NCBI RefSeq assembly: GCF_021646545.1
Contig: NZ_JAKIRP010000018.1
Location: forward strand, 1-64,000
DNA from: Chitinophaga filiformis
GTDB taxonomy: Bacteria; Bacteroidota; Bacteroidia; Chitinophagales; Chitinophagaceae
Length of the DNA stretch: 64,000 bases
Direction: 5' to 3'
Shown: piece after piece, positions 24,727 to 33,696 of the stretch
Numbering within the stretch: position 1 is the stretch's first letter
Layout: each line of letters opens with the position of its first letter
Notes under the pieces: model-generated
The model's database searches: none
Told to the model about the DNA's origin: nothing
Seen by the model: only the letters and a program-made list of their open reading frames with translations
Made by a program: the position numbers and the translations under genes

Positions 24727-27700
24727 TTACCTTATTACCGTCACTACACCCCTGAACAGGAAGCTGGTACCTTCCTCACACATCGCTTCCATCGCATACA
24801 CGTACGTGCCGATAGGCACTGGCTGGTTCTTCACCATGCCATCCCAGCCTGCCGCAGGAGTATTGATCTGGAAACTCGTTCTCCCAAATACCAGATTGCC
24901 CCATCTGTCATAAACACGCATCCATTTCACCTCTTTTATACCACGGCCTATGGGGTAGAACCATTCATTCTTTCCATCTTTGTTAGGCGTAAAGGCATTG
25001 GGCAGGAACACAGCGCCTTTATTACAGGTCACGTTTATAAACACTGCATCTATGGCTTTGCAACCATAACCATTTTCTACTTCCACCATATAATTGGTGG
25101 ACAGATTGGGTATGGCCTCCGGATTCGAGCAGGTGGTGCAACTCAGATACTCCGGCGGAGTCCAGTTCCATTTCACGACATCCTCGCTGCCCTGTGCACT
25201 CAGTGGTACGGGTGTACCCGCCATCACCGTGTGGTCAGGTCCAGCATTGACGGTAGGTAAGGCAGGTACATGTACAACCAGCGATGTATCATGCGTAAAG
25301 CAGCCGTCAGCATCGTAACCGGTTACCTCAAAGGTATACTTACCTTCCGCCTTGATGGTGGCAGTCGGGAACTGACTGTCAGTAGCACTCAGGCCTTCAC
25401 CTTTCCATACGTAATGATCTGTACCCGATACCCATAAAGGCAGGACATCGCCGAGACACAAGATGGTATCTGGCGTAGCCTGTATCCTGAATGGTTGCGC
25501 TACGCGGATGCTTACTTCGTCTGTATTCTTACAACCGTTGGCATCCGTTACAGTCACCAGATAGGTAGTGCTGCTATCGGGAGTAGCCACCGGTTCAGGC
25601 ACCTGCGCACTACTCAGACCAAGCGCCGGTGTCCATTCATAAGCCGTGCCGCCGTCGGCCTTGAGCGTCGTGCTCTTGCCAAGGCATACAAACGGAGCCG
25701 CGGATGATGCATTGACCACCGGCTTAGCCAGTACGTTGATGTTGTGATATGCCGTATCGCTGCAACCTTCCCTGCTGGTGACTGCAAGCGACACCTGAAC
25801 AGGTCCGGTCTTCGTGTACACCTGGTCCCCGGGTTGCTGTACATCAGCTGTGTTGCCGTTGCCCAAATTCCATTTCCAGTTCACTTCATTTACTTTGCTC
25901 ACCGCTCCGCTCAGGCTTACAGGTGCATCAGGGCACGCCTGCAGAGGACCACTGATTGCCGGTTCCGGCTTAGGATGGACATACACGGTTTTGCTCACTG
26001 TCTGGGTACAGCCGTAAGCCGTAGTAGTGGTGAGACTGAAATCGTATCCCTTTATTTTATCCAGGTAGAAACGGGGAGTAGCACTTGCACTCTTTTCTGC
26101 TGTCAGTCCGGCCTCATATGTCCATTTGTAGGTCGCCGCTTGTTTCAGTTCGTCAATGGAGTAGCTGTTGAACTTCGGTGCGAAACTAATCCAGCCCTCA
26201 TCGCACACCAATGCCGGCGCACTATTCAGTTGTACATCCAGTTTATCTATGACGATTGGGTCCTTCAGGAAGGCGGCGCCCTTACAACCTGCCTGGTCTG
26301 AGAGGATGAGGCGCGGTTTATAAATACCCGGCGCTTTAAAAGTGTGTTTAATAGTTGAATCGGTGGTTTGCGCCACAATACCATCCGTAAAGTCCCAGGC
26401 AAAATAAACGGCAGCAGTTGCAGTTACTTTGAATTCGATCTCTTTCGTAAGACAACCACCATTGGAAGATGTCACAATGGTAGCCTGAGGCCCTGTAATT
26501 TCCACTTCCTGTTCATACACGTCCACAGCGCCGGCTTCGCCCACCACTCTCAGCTTTACTATATACTTTCCTGCATAGGTATATGTGTGTACAGGATGCA
26601 TGAGGGTGGAAGAACTGCCATCGCCAAAATCCCAGTATGAACTGGTATGGTTGACGGATGTATTGTAGAAACGGGCTAATACCGGCGGACAACCACTATT
26701 AGTTACAAACTCCGTGGTGAACATATAGTTTGCAGTGACATTGGAAACTTTAACTTGTCTTTGAGCGGTGTCTTTACAGCCGTTATTATCCGTTGCCGTT
26801 AACGTGACAGTATAGATGCCTTCGTCCATATAGACCTTATACGGACTGTACTCTGTGGAGGTAGTTTTATCTCCCAGGTCCCATAGGTAAGTACTACTGC
26901 CGCCGGTTTGAGTGGTATAGTTAAACAACCACACACCACCGCCCGGAGGTATCACTCTAAGGCTGGGTACGAAGCTCGCGTTGGGACCGTTTACCTGGAG
27001 AGAGTCGCCGGTGTATGTACTACTACATCCGGCCTGGTCTGTAACCGTCAGCTTGGGCGTCAGATAACCCGACTTGTTGTATTTGTGTTTGAATGGAGGC
27101 GCGGTAAACAACTTTGGCGGGTTACCGTCACCAAAATCCCACAACCAGCTCTCGATAGGCTTTCCTTTGGAAACGTCTGTCTGGTCAATGAACGTAAGCT
27201 CAGTGCCCTGGCATTTCGCCTTATCCGGCGAGAGGAATTTAGCCACTGGTCCGTGTACATTCACAACGATCTTATTACTGCTATCCGGACATCCCTCCCG
27301 GTTGTATGCTATAAGGCGTATAGTATCCTTGCCAGGCAACAGGTTGGTAAAAGAAGCTTTCCGGTGGTCAATGTCATTCCAATGAACAGGAGTGCTGTCT
27401 GACGAGAACCATCTATAGTCTGACTCCCCATCATATATAAATCTGTCAATAACAGTTATACGGGGCTTCAGCGTGTCACTGGTGCACAACGTCCATTTAT
27501 CTGCGGTGATAGCAATGCGGGACGGTGCATATACCTTGAGGTTCATAGAGTCAGTACTGGTACAGGTGCCGTCTGTAACGGTCAGCTTTACCAGGTACTC
27601 ACCTGTTCTGCCATACTTATGTTTGACCGGACTTGTTTTCGTAGTGTATGTCTCCTGCTTTCCATCTCCCCAGCTCCATTTCCAGCTGGTAATTGGTCCA

Positions 27701-29607
27701 GGCGATTGTTCATCGAAGCTGATCTCAGTACGGTTATCGCAGTCAACAGTTTGCGTACTGAACCTTGGGAGAGGGGCTACTGCTCTGATAAATGCTGTTT
27801 TGGTAACAGTTTCACTACAGCCGAAGTTTGAAACGATCAGCTTCACGGTATAGGTACCGGTGTCCCTGTAGCTATGCGTTGTGTTCAGACCATGCCCCAT
27901 GGTACTGTCGCCAAAATCCCATGCCCAGGCATTACCTACATCTGTGGTACTGTTGAAATGTACCCAGTTGTTGCCGCAGATCTGCGGCGCGTCAGGCGAT
28001 GAAAAATCAGGCTTAGGTTTCCTGCGTATTTCAATAGCCGGAACAGGATGCAGTTTTACTGTTCCCTTACAACCAGTGGCGGTAGTGTAGTTCAGCGTTA
28101 CGGGGTAGGTACCTTCATTGTTATATGTATGTGATGGTTTGGCGGCTGTCGATTTCGGACTACCATCGCCAAAATCCCATTCATAACTGGTAATTACGTC
28201 ATTGGTATTGATTGAGCTGCTAAAGGTAGTGGTCAGTCCCGGGCAGCCTTCATTCATATCTGCTATTGCCTGAACTTCCGGGGTTACTATAGCCACCTTA
28301 CGCACTGCGGTACTGGAACAACCAGATGCATTGCTGGCTATAAGCGCTATGCTGAAGGTGTCCATACGCTCATAGGTAGTGGTGGGGTGCTGTTCGGTGG
28401 ACGATTGTCCGTTGCCGAAGCTCCATTCCCAGCTGGTAGCTCCCTGCGATGTATTTGTCAATTTTACAGTAGTGAGCGCTTCACAGAGGCCGAATTGATG
28501 GGCCACAAAGTTAGCCTTGGGAGCAGGCTTAACCACGAATTCTTTGGTAACAACTTTCTTACACGAGCCATAGTCTGCCGTCATGGTGACCATTACCTTA
28601 CCGGCGCCATTGGGGGAATAAGAAGCGTTGATGCCGTTGCCGGTGATAGTACCTTTGTTCACGCTCCAGGTAATGCCTTTAGGCTGTGGATTATTCACAG
28701 CCTTGAACGTGGCGGTAGTGATGCTCTCACAGATGGTATCAGGCAACTGGAAATCCGCCTTGAAGTTGCCGACACTGATATCCGCCGTTCGCGTAGTACT
28801 ACATCCCTTATCATTTGCAACGGTGAGCTTTATTTTGTAAGCGCCTATAGCGGTGTATGTATGTGGTCCGGGGTTGGCTTCTGACGCAGTGCTGCCATCG
28901 CCAAAATCCCATTTATATGTAAGGTCACCCGGCCCCGAGGAGGTGTTCTTAACGGTTACCACAGCGGGAGCGGTGCACTGCGATTGGCCGGAAACATTGA
29001 AATTGGCCACTACAGAGCCAGTCACATCCACGATATTGCTGATCTGTCTGGATGCCGTACAACCGTTGCTATTAGTGATGGTAAGGGTAACGGTCGGCGA
29101 GACCGCATCATTGTATTTATGTACAACAGATTTTCCCGAATCGACAGCACCGTCACCAAAGTCCCAGCGATAAGCTGTAATAGTGCCGTCTACCGGATCC
29201 GATTTATCCGTGAAAGTAACGTCAAGAGGGATACAGCCTTTAGTCGGGCTGGCAGTAAAATCAGGTTTGGGTTTGTCCCATACGGTAACGGTCTTTGTCG
29301 CGGTACTGGTATTGCCGGCAGCATCTTTCACTGTCAGGGTTACCGTAAAGATACCAGCAGAAGTATAGGCAGCGCCAGGACTTTTCTCCGTAGAGGTGAA
29401 ACCGTTACCCAGGTTCCAATACCAGGAGACAGGGTTGCCGGTAGAATTATCATTGAATGTAGTGACGAGACTTTCACAATCGCTCGTCTTACTGGGAGTG
29501 AAGTCCGCTTTTAACTGTGCATGAGCAGTAATGCTTATTAAAAGCATTATAAAAACTACTGCATAGGTAAAGGCAACAGTTGGGGTTGCCGTGGTAAATG
29601 AGGACAT
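24727..29607 (-). CDS. Giant PKD-repeat surface protein with CHU_C C-terminus, copy B
   Basis: A tandem paralogue of the preceding product. The ATG at 29607 (MSSFTTATPTVAFTYAVVF) is chosen because the protein then has a signal peptide ending ITAHAQ and exactly the same 1626-aa length as copy A; the frame is open 50 codons further upstream, but that part is not protein-like. Domain order matches throughout: a series of PKD repeats from WNLGNGFTST to WKWNLGNGNT, then FLPNAFTPNKDGKNEWFYP and a CHU_C domain ending FRGVVTVIR. T9SS type B export is inferred. The two genes are 206 bp apart on the same strand and may share transcripts. Differences are spread along the length rather than in one variable region. 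Confidence 0.9.
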   Translation of the reverse strand: MSSFTTATPTVAFTYAVVFIMLLISITAHAQLKADFTPSKTSDCESLVTTFNDNSTGNPVSWYWNLGNGFTSTEKSPGAAYTSAGIFTVTLTVKDAAGNTSTATKTVTVWDKPKPDFTASPTKGCIPLDVTFTDKSDPVDGTITAYRWDFGDGAVDSGKSVVHKYNDAVSPTVTLTITNSNGCTASRQISNIVDVTGSVVANFNVSGQSQCTAPAVVTVKNTSSGPGDLTYKWDFGDGSTASEANPGPHTYTAIGAYKIKLTVANDKGCSTTRTADISVGNFKADFQLPDTICESITTATFKAVNNPQPKGITWSVNKGTITGNGINASYSPNGAGKVMVTMTADYGSCKKVVTKEFVVKPAPKANFVAHQFGLCEALTTVKLTNTSQGATSWEWSFGNGQSSTEQHPTTTYERMDTFSIALIASNASGCSSTAVRKVAIVTPEVQAIADMNEGCPGLTTTFSSSINTNDVITSYEWDFGDGSPKSTAAKPSHTYNNEGTYPVTLNYTTATGCKGTVKLHPVPAIEIRRKPKPDFSSPDAPQICGNNWVHFNSTTDVGNAWAWDFGDSTMGHGLNTTHSYRDTGTYTVKLIVSNFGCSETVTKTAFIRAVAPLPRFSTQTVDCDNRTEISFDEQSPGPITSWKWSWGDGKQETYTTKTSPVKHKYGRTGEYLVKLTVTDGTCTSTDSMNLKVYAPSRIAITADKWTLCTSDTLKPRITVIDRFIYDGESDYRWFSSDSTPVHWNDIDHRKASFTNLLPGKDTIRLIAYNREGCPDSSNKIVVNVHGPVAKFLSPDKAKCQGTELTFIDQTDVSKGKPIESWLWDFGDGNPPKLFTAPPFKHKYNKSGYLTPKLTVTDQAGCSSTYTGDSLQVNGPNASFVPSLRVIPPGGGVWLFNYTTQTGGSSTYLWDLGDKTTSTEYSPYKVYMDEGIYTVTLTATDNNGCKDTAQRQVKVSNVTANYMFTTEFVTNSGCPPVLARFYNTSVNHTSSYWDFGDGSSSTLMHPVHTYTYAGKYIVKLRVVGEAGAVDVYEQEVEITGPQATIVTSSNGGCLTKEIEFKVTATAAVYFAWDFTDGIVAQTTDSTIKHTFKAPGIYKPRLILSDQAGCKGAAFLKDPIVIDKLDVQLNSAPALVCDEGWISFAPKFNSYSIDELKQAATYKWTYEAGLTAEKSASATPRFYLDKIKGYDFSLTTTTAYGCTQTVSKTVYVHPKPEPAISGPLQACPDAPVSLSGAVSKVNEVNWKWNLGNGNTADVQQPGDQVYTKTGPVQVSLAVTSREGCSDTAYHNINVLAKPVVNASSAAPFVCLGKSTTLKADGGTAYEWTPALGLSSAQVPEPVATPDSSTTYLVTVTDANGCKNTDEVSIRVAQPFRIQATPDTILCLGDVLPLWVSGTDHYVWKGEGLSATDSQFPTATIKAEGKYTFEVTGYDADGCFTHDTSLVVHVPALPTVNAGPDHTVMAGTPVPLSAQGSEDVVKWNWTPPEYLSCTTCSNPEAIPNLSTNYMVEVENGYGCKAIDAVFINVTCNKGAVFLPNAFTPNKDGKNEWFYPIGRGIKEVKWMRVYDRWGNLVFGRTSFQINTPAAGWDGMVKNQPVPIGTYVYAMEAMCEEGTSFLFRGVVTVIR

Positions 29608-30063
29608 AACGTTTTGGTTGGCAGCGGAAAAGTAGGGAAAAAAACAAACGCCAGTTGTTAACCGTTTGTTACAGCGCAATTGCGATGAAAATTCGTATAT
29701 AGTTGCTATAATATTCAGTTTGATCAAACCCGGTAATGCACTACGTTTTGAGTACATACATGAAGGTTATCACACAGGTGAAAATAAACACACATAAACG
29801 GTCTGTAACGAGCTCCGGAATAAAAAAAACTGACTAACGTCATCATGTATGCGAATAAAAAGAGAGAATGTGTCAACATTAAACGAAGATGCTGATAGTC
29901 GCTTAGCTATTGATCAGGTACGCGCATAAAAAAAGCTGCTCAAATATTGAGCAGCCTTCTTAAGCACAATTTTTTAATACTATTACCGTTATTCATGTAG
30001 CCGATAATACAGCATGATCAATACGTGCTGGCTTGTCGACCCGATACCGGTATATTATTGGTA
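29608..30063. other. Region between the copy B promoter and the precursor-like ORF
   Basis: 29608-29930 is AT-rich upstream sequence of copy B. The 29928-29955 hairpin is a minus-strand terminator. 29957-30063 is the 3' untranslated part of whatever minus-strand transcript ends there. Confidence 0.45.
29928..29955 (-). terminator. Minus-strand terminator downstream of the 44-codon ORF
   Basis: GCTGCTCAA (29935-29943) pairs exactly with TTGAGCAGC (29947-29955). Seven A residues at 29928-29934 form a T-run on the minus strand. No long minus-strand gene ends here, which supports a short transcript from the 30.2-kb region. Confidence 0.78.
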
Positions 30064-30198
30064 TTACAACCCTGTTGTAGTACACCAGAATGTGTTAGGC
30101 GGAATGGTAGCTGCCTGCATTTTCTTTTCTGCAGTTTCACTCAGCCTTGCAATTTTCATTTTACTGATGTTCAGTTTTTTCTTCGCTTTCTTTTTCAT
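30064..30198 (-). CDS. Putative RiPP (class I lanthipeptide-type) precursor peptide, 44 aa
   Basis: The minus-strand ATG at 30198 opens a 44-codon ORF ending TAA at 30064. It starts with a Lys-rich tail (MKKKAKKK). Residues 8-20, KLNISKMKIARLS, match the K-L-x-L/I-x-K-x-x-I-x-x-L-S leader typical of Bacteroidota class I lanthipeptide precursors. After ETAEKKMQAA the C-terminal 14 residues TIPPNTFWCTTTGL hold one Cys and five Thr (31, 36, 40-42), so at most one thioether ring could form. No LanB, LanC or transporter gene lies in the window, so it would be an orphan. Hairpin 29928-29955 could end its transcript. Below usual gene-length cut-offs; a chance Lys-rich ORF is the main alternative. 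Confidence 0.6.
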   Translation of the reverse strand: MKKKAKKKLNISKMKIARLSETAEKKMQAATIPPNTFWCTTTGL

Positions 30199-30294
30199 AA
30201 ACGGTCATTTAGGAGGAAATAAATGCTTACTCTTTTCTGAAGGTTTTCAGCTATCCCTTATTGGAAATTGATGAATTTATGAGAAGTATGTGGG

Positions 30295-30341
30295 TTTAGA
30301 TTACGGGTCATATACAGGCTATGGCATTTAGATAACGGGTC
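30295..30341. promoter_or_regulatory. 15-bp direct repeat upstream of the precursor-like ORF
   Basis: TTTAGATTACGGGTC (30295-30309) recurs as TTTAGATAACGGGTC (30327-30341), one mismatch, 32 bp apart, about three helix turns. It lies 97-143 bp upstream of the 30198 start codon and 63 bp past the esterase stop, so a regulator site for the short gene is plausible. Confidence 0.45.
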
Positions 30342-30403
30342 TACCCTAATTTACTGTTTTTTTATGTAATAACGTATGCAGACTGCTTTTTTATAGGGCA
30401 TAT

Positions 30404-31609
30404 TTATCTAGTAGCTGAGGCTACATGCTGAACCTTTTCCTGTACACGCGGCTCGAATCTAACTGCAAGCGATTGCTTCCAGTAACTGACAGCTTTTGCG
30501 GAATCGCCTGTTTGCAGATAGTAATCGCCCATACTGTCATAGGTGTTATAACTCTTCGGGAAGTACTCAATATTCAGCTCGAAGAATAGCCGCGATTTTG
30601 CGTAGTTCTTCTGTGAAAGATGATAGTATCCCAGTTGGTTGAACTCCCATTCATAAGGGCGAACTGCATATCCCATGTCTTTGCTCAGTGCTTTATAATA
30701 GTCCACGATCAGTGTTCGCAACGAGTCTGCGTTGGAGTTATCAGGGTATAGATATGTTGGGAACCAATGCTCGCGGAAGAAAAACCGTAGTCCATCATAC
30801 TGGGCAATGAATGGAATGGAATTATGGTAATCGTTGTCATAGTACTTATAAGACCAGTTGAGATGATTACCGGAATGCTTTCTCAGTTTTTCAGCCAGTT
30901 GCAGGATGGCACTTGTATGCAATGAACCCATTGCATTGTCTTTCCTGACCTGAAAGGTGTCCAGATTGCGGTTCATCGTATGGGCAATAGCCAGGTAGAA
31001 TCGTTTGTTTTTGAAGTCCTGATGTTCCAGCAGACTGTCGACAGATGTGAGTATACGACTGTCATTCCAGAATATGCTCGGATCAGAGGCGATATAAGCA
31101 TTAAACAGTCCGGGGTGATGTATGAGTGTATTAACTACCATTAATCCACCGAGAGAGTGTCCCGAAAAGATCCTGTAGGGAGCAGTAGGGTACTTACTGT
31201 CGATGTAGGGGAGCAACTCTTTCTCCAGGAAAGACGTAAACTGTTCACTTCCACCGGAGCCCGGCATTTTGGGATCGGCAGTAGGAGTAAGGTCGCGCAT
31301 GCGATTGGTGTTGGTAATGCCGACGATGATCATTTGCGGCATTGCAGTGTTGCCATTATGGCTTAGCTGCTGCATCATCGTGTAGAGCGAGGCGAAATGA
31401 CCGTCTCCGTCCAATACATACAGCACAGGGAAGGAGGGCTTCTCAAAGTAAGTAGTGTCGACACCGGGACTGTATATCCAAAGCTGTCTTTTCTCTTTCA
31501 GGATATCAGAGTAAATGCTGTCGGGTTGTCCGAAAGAAACAAGATTCTTCTGTATCTGTGCTGGTGTTACAAGGGGAAACAGCAGGAGGAAGAGCAATAG
31601 TTTTCTCAT
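30404..31609 (-). CDS. Alpha/beta-hydrolase, esterase D (IroE/YbbA-like) family, with TPR-like tail
   Basis: Exported serine esterase. The start at 31609 (MRKLLLFLLLFPLVTPAQ) gives a signal peptide. The core begins KRQLWIYSPGV; FPVLYVLDGDGHFAS near residue 60 is the oxyanion-side strand of the putative esterase family (PF00756). RIFSGHSLGGLMVVNT near 150 bears the nucleophile Ser. DPSIFWN near 180 follows, and the catalytic His is probably in YHNSIPF near 265. Residues 335-400 contain a TPR-like repeat (NIEYFPKSYNTYDSMGDYYL). Homologues act on siderophores or acyl thioesters, and no siderophore genes are adjacent. The gene lies just upstream of the precursor-like ORF on the same strand. Confidence 0.85.
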   Translation of the reverse strand: MRKLLLFLLLFPLVTPAQIQKNLVSFGQPDSIYSDILKEKRQLWIYSPGVDTTYFEKPSFPVLYVLDGDGHFASLYTMMQQLSHNGNTAMPQMIIVGITNTNRMRDLTPTADPKMPGSGGSEQFTSFLEKELLPYIDSKYPTAPYRIFSGHSLGGLMVVNTLIHHPGLFNAYIASDPSIFWNDSRILTSVDSLLEHQDFKNKRFYLAIAHTMNRNLDTFQVRKDNAMGSLHTSAILQLAEKLRKHSGNHLNWSYKYYDNDYHNSIPFIAQYDGLRFFFREHWFPTYLYPDNSNADSLRTLIVDYYKALSKDMGYAVRPYEWEFNQLGYYHLSQKNYAKSRLFFELNIEYFPKSYNTYDSMGDYYLQTGDSAKAVSYWKQSLAVRFEPRVQEKVQHVASATR

Positions 31610-31724
31610 GACTTTTTTATGCAACAAGGTCGAGAGATTCGCGGACTATCTTTTAAATATGTGACATAACCATGGTTAAATGGGATGAAAGACCTGGTGC
31701 TCAAATATTCGCGGTGACATATAA

Positions 31725-31780
31725 GCCGGATTAACCCGAGCCAGTATCTTACACTTAATACGGGCTCAGGTCAATCCGGT
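31725..31780. terminator. Long imperfect inverted repeat
   Basis: GCCGGATTAACCCGAGCC (31725-31742) pairs, with two mismatches, with GGCTCAGGTCAATCCGGT (31763-31780). It lies downstream of the minus-strand DinB gene and probably ends its transcript. Confidence 0.55.
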
Positions 31781-31917
31781 TACCTGATTGAGTCACGAGG
31801 TGTTTTAAGAGAGGTGTATCAGAATAAAAGAACATACTGCCGATCGCTAAAATGACTACCTCGATCCATCAGGCACCCGAAAAGAGGCTGCTCAATTTTC
31901 CAACAGTTTCGTTTCTT

Positions 31918-32454
31918 TTATTGCAACATCTTCAAACTATTGTGCTCCTGTTCCCTTTGTGCGATCACACGATAGTAGGTAGCCTGATCGGTTGAAGAAA
32001 GCTGTGTAAACCCTACCTGTCGTAACATGTTTACCAGTTGTCCGCGATGGTAGGTGGAGTGATTAATGACATGAGAAAGTGTTTGCACAAATTCCATTCT
32101 GCCTTCTCCGCCTCTCGGCCATTTAAACATAACCGGCTTCAGATAGTCCTCTTCCGGATACTTTTCGATGAAATCCTTCAAGCCGGCAGATGCCGTTTTC
32201 CAGATCTCTGTTAAATCATTTTTCGTGCCCTTAAACTCCCTGGATAGAAAAACCGGATCGGGAACATTGTTCCAGAAGTCAATCCAGATCTTTTCAGCGC
32301 TGGCAATATGAATGGCGGTTTGCCTGATGCTGCTGAAGCTACTGATGGTAGTTTGTTCCCATTGCTCATCACTGATCTGATGTAGCCACTCAATAGCAAT
32401 ACTGTTTGCCCAGAGATTGTAGTCTGCCAATGCCAGGAAATATCTTTTGTTCAT
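31918..32454 (-). CDS. DinB family protein
   Basis: A 178-aa four-helix-bundle metal-binding protein. ATG at 32454 (MNKRYFLALADYNLWAN) is the usual DinB start; an in-frame ATG eight codons upstream is possible. Helix 2 has IRQTAIHIASAEKIWIDFW with the first His, and the C-terminal helix TLSHVINHSTYHRGQLVNML the H-x3-H pair. Sequence clearly differs from the DinB at 10047, so the two are not recent duplicates. Enzymatic role unknown; members include thiol S-transferases and DNA-damage-linked proteins. Single gene. Confidence 0.87.
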   Translation of the reverse strand: MNKRYFLALADYNLWANSIAIEWLHQISDEQWEQTTISSFSSIRQTAIHIASAEKIWIDFWNNVPDPVFLSREFKGTKNDLTEIWKTASAGLKDFIEKYPEEDYLKPVMFKWPRGGEGRMEFVQTLSHVINHSTYHRGQLVNMLRQVGFTQLSSTDQATYYRVIAQREQEHNSLKMLQ

Positions 32455-32659
32455 ACCGTTGATGTTTTCTGCTGTCAAAGGTAGATGCCGGCGCCGGTAG
32501 CAAAATATAGGTAAGCGTTCAAAAAATATGGCTAAACGTTCAATTTGTAGCGAGGCATTAACGTCATTGATGCAAACGGAAGCAGATGATTGTGGTTCAT
32601 ATGCGCTAAACTATTTTAATAAATAGCTATATAGTTTAATAGATAATGTAAGTAATTCA

Positions 32660-32667
32660 TATATTTG
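32660..32667 (+). promoter_or_regulatory. -7 promoter box (TATATTTG)
   Basis: An exact TAnnTTTG match 95 bp before the 32763 start, giving a leader of about 90 nt. Confidence 0.55.
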
Positions 32668-32762
32668 CGTCCGCGAGATAAAAATGTTTAACCTTTTTAA
32701 ATAACGACAACCCATTACATCTTTCTTTCTTAAAATTTAAATCCGAATTTACACAAAGACCT

Positions 32763-33587
32763 ATGAAAAGACTGTTCTTAAGTGCAGCCGCACTTGTGAT
32801 GTTGTTTGCTGCCTGCAGCAAGGATGAAAACAACGCCAAACCCAATAGTGTTGAGACTGAGACGCCCGGCAAGTACCTGCTGCACCAGATATCTCTCTAC
32901 GATAGCCTGGAGGTAACATATGATAGTGCAAACAACATGAAGTTAATTAAAGCATGGGACGAGAAGGGTACGCCACTATCAACAACAGCATTCATTTACG
33001 AAGATGGTAAACTTACAAAAGTAGTCGACGAACCAGATGGTGAGATGAAAGTGGTGCAGCGTTTTGAGTACAACAGCGCCGGCAAACTGGCGAAGACGAA
33101 ATTTTACCTGACGCCTGGTAGTACTGACATTTCTCACTACGATAGCCTTGTTTACGATGCCAATGGCCGGCTGTCTGAAAGATATGAGTTGAACAACAGT
33201 CATTCGATCAATCTCAGGAGTATTCTTGTCTGGGACAGCAAGGGAAACATTGTCAGAACATTAGGAATTAATATTCCCGGTCTGCCATTAACGGATACCT
33301 CCATCACTGACTTCACCTATGACGACAAAGTAAATCCTGGTGCGAAACAGCCGGAGTTTTTCATTACTAAAGACTACGATCCGACCTTCGGTTTATCCGC
33401 CAACAATGTGGTGAAGAAGGTAAATAGGCTTAACAATGATTTCGACAATTCTACGGTAACAGATTACCAGTATACTTATGACCAGGATGATTATCCTATT
33501 ACAAGGAAGGATAGTACACAGGTAATAAGGGAAGGTCAGGTAACGTACGGGTATAGTGATTTCTTCAGGTATCGTTATACCAGGTAG
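32763..33587 (+). CDS. Hypothetical lipoprotein with YD-like beta repeats, 274 aa
   Basis: The lipoprotein signal ends LFAAC (Cys near residue 19) and continues SKDENN, an acidic signal like those that send lipoproteins to the surface in Bacteroidota. The body has repeated tyrosine-rich hairpins of RHS/YD or DUF4595 style: AFIYEDGKLTKVVDE, FEYNSAGKLAKTKFY, LVYDANGRLSERYEL, VWDSKGNIVRT, FTYDDK, YTYDQDDYPITRK. These form an extended beta sheet. No catalytic motif, so a surface binding or structural part is the best guess. Strong terminator follows. Confidence 0.8.
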   Translation: MKRLFLSAAALVMLFAACSKDENNAKPNSVETETPGKYLLHQISLYDSLEVTYDSANNMKLIKAWDEKGTPLSTTAFIYEDGKLTKVVDEPDGEMKVVQRFEYNSAGKLAKTKFYLTPGSTDISHYDSLVYDANGRLSERYELNNSHSINLRSILVWDSKGNIVRTLGINIPGLPLTDTSITDFTYDDKVNPGAKQPEFFITKDYDPTFGLSANNVVKKVNRLNNDFDNSTVTDYQYTYDQDDYPITRKDSTQVIREGQVTYGYSDFFRYRYTR

Positions 33588-33615
33588 ACTATACCTTCTT
33601 CTAAATAAACAAAAG

Positions 33616-33643
33616 CGCCGGAGAGAACTCTCTCCGGCGTTTT
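33616..33643 (+). terminator. Rho-independent terminator
   Basis: CGCCGGAGAGA (33616-33626) pairs with TCTCTCCGGCG (33629-33639), inner pairs open, followed by TTTT. Confidence 0.85.
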
Positions 33644-33696
33644 GCATCGTGCCCGGCAGCTATGCCTGCCGGATGTTATGTGATAGTCAAACCTGA

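Noticed and set aside
30014..30271. 85-aa plus-strand ORF with hydrophobic segment
   Set aside because: It is exactly antisense to the Lys-rich precursor-like ORF, so its Phe/Leu run is the complement of Lys codons. It has no ribosome site or homology sign.
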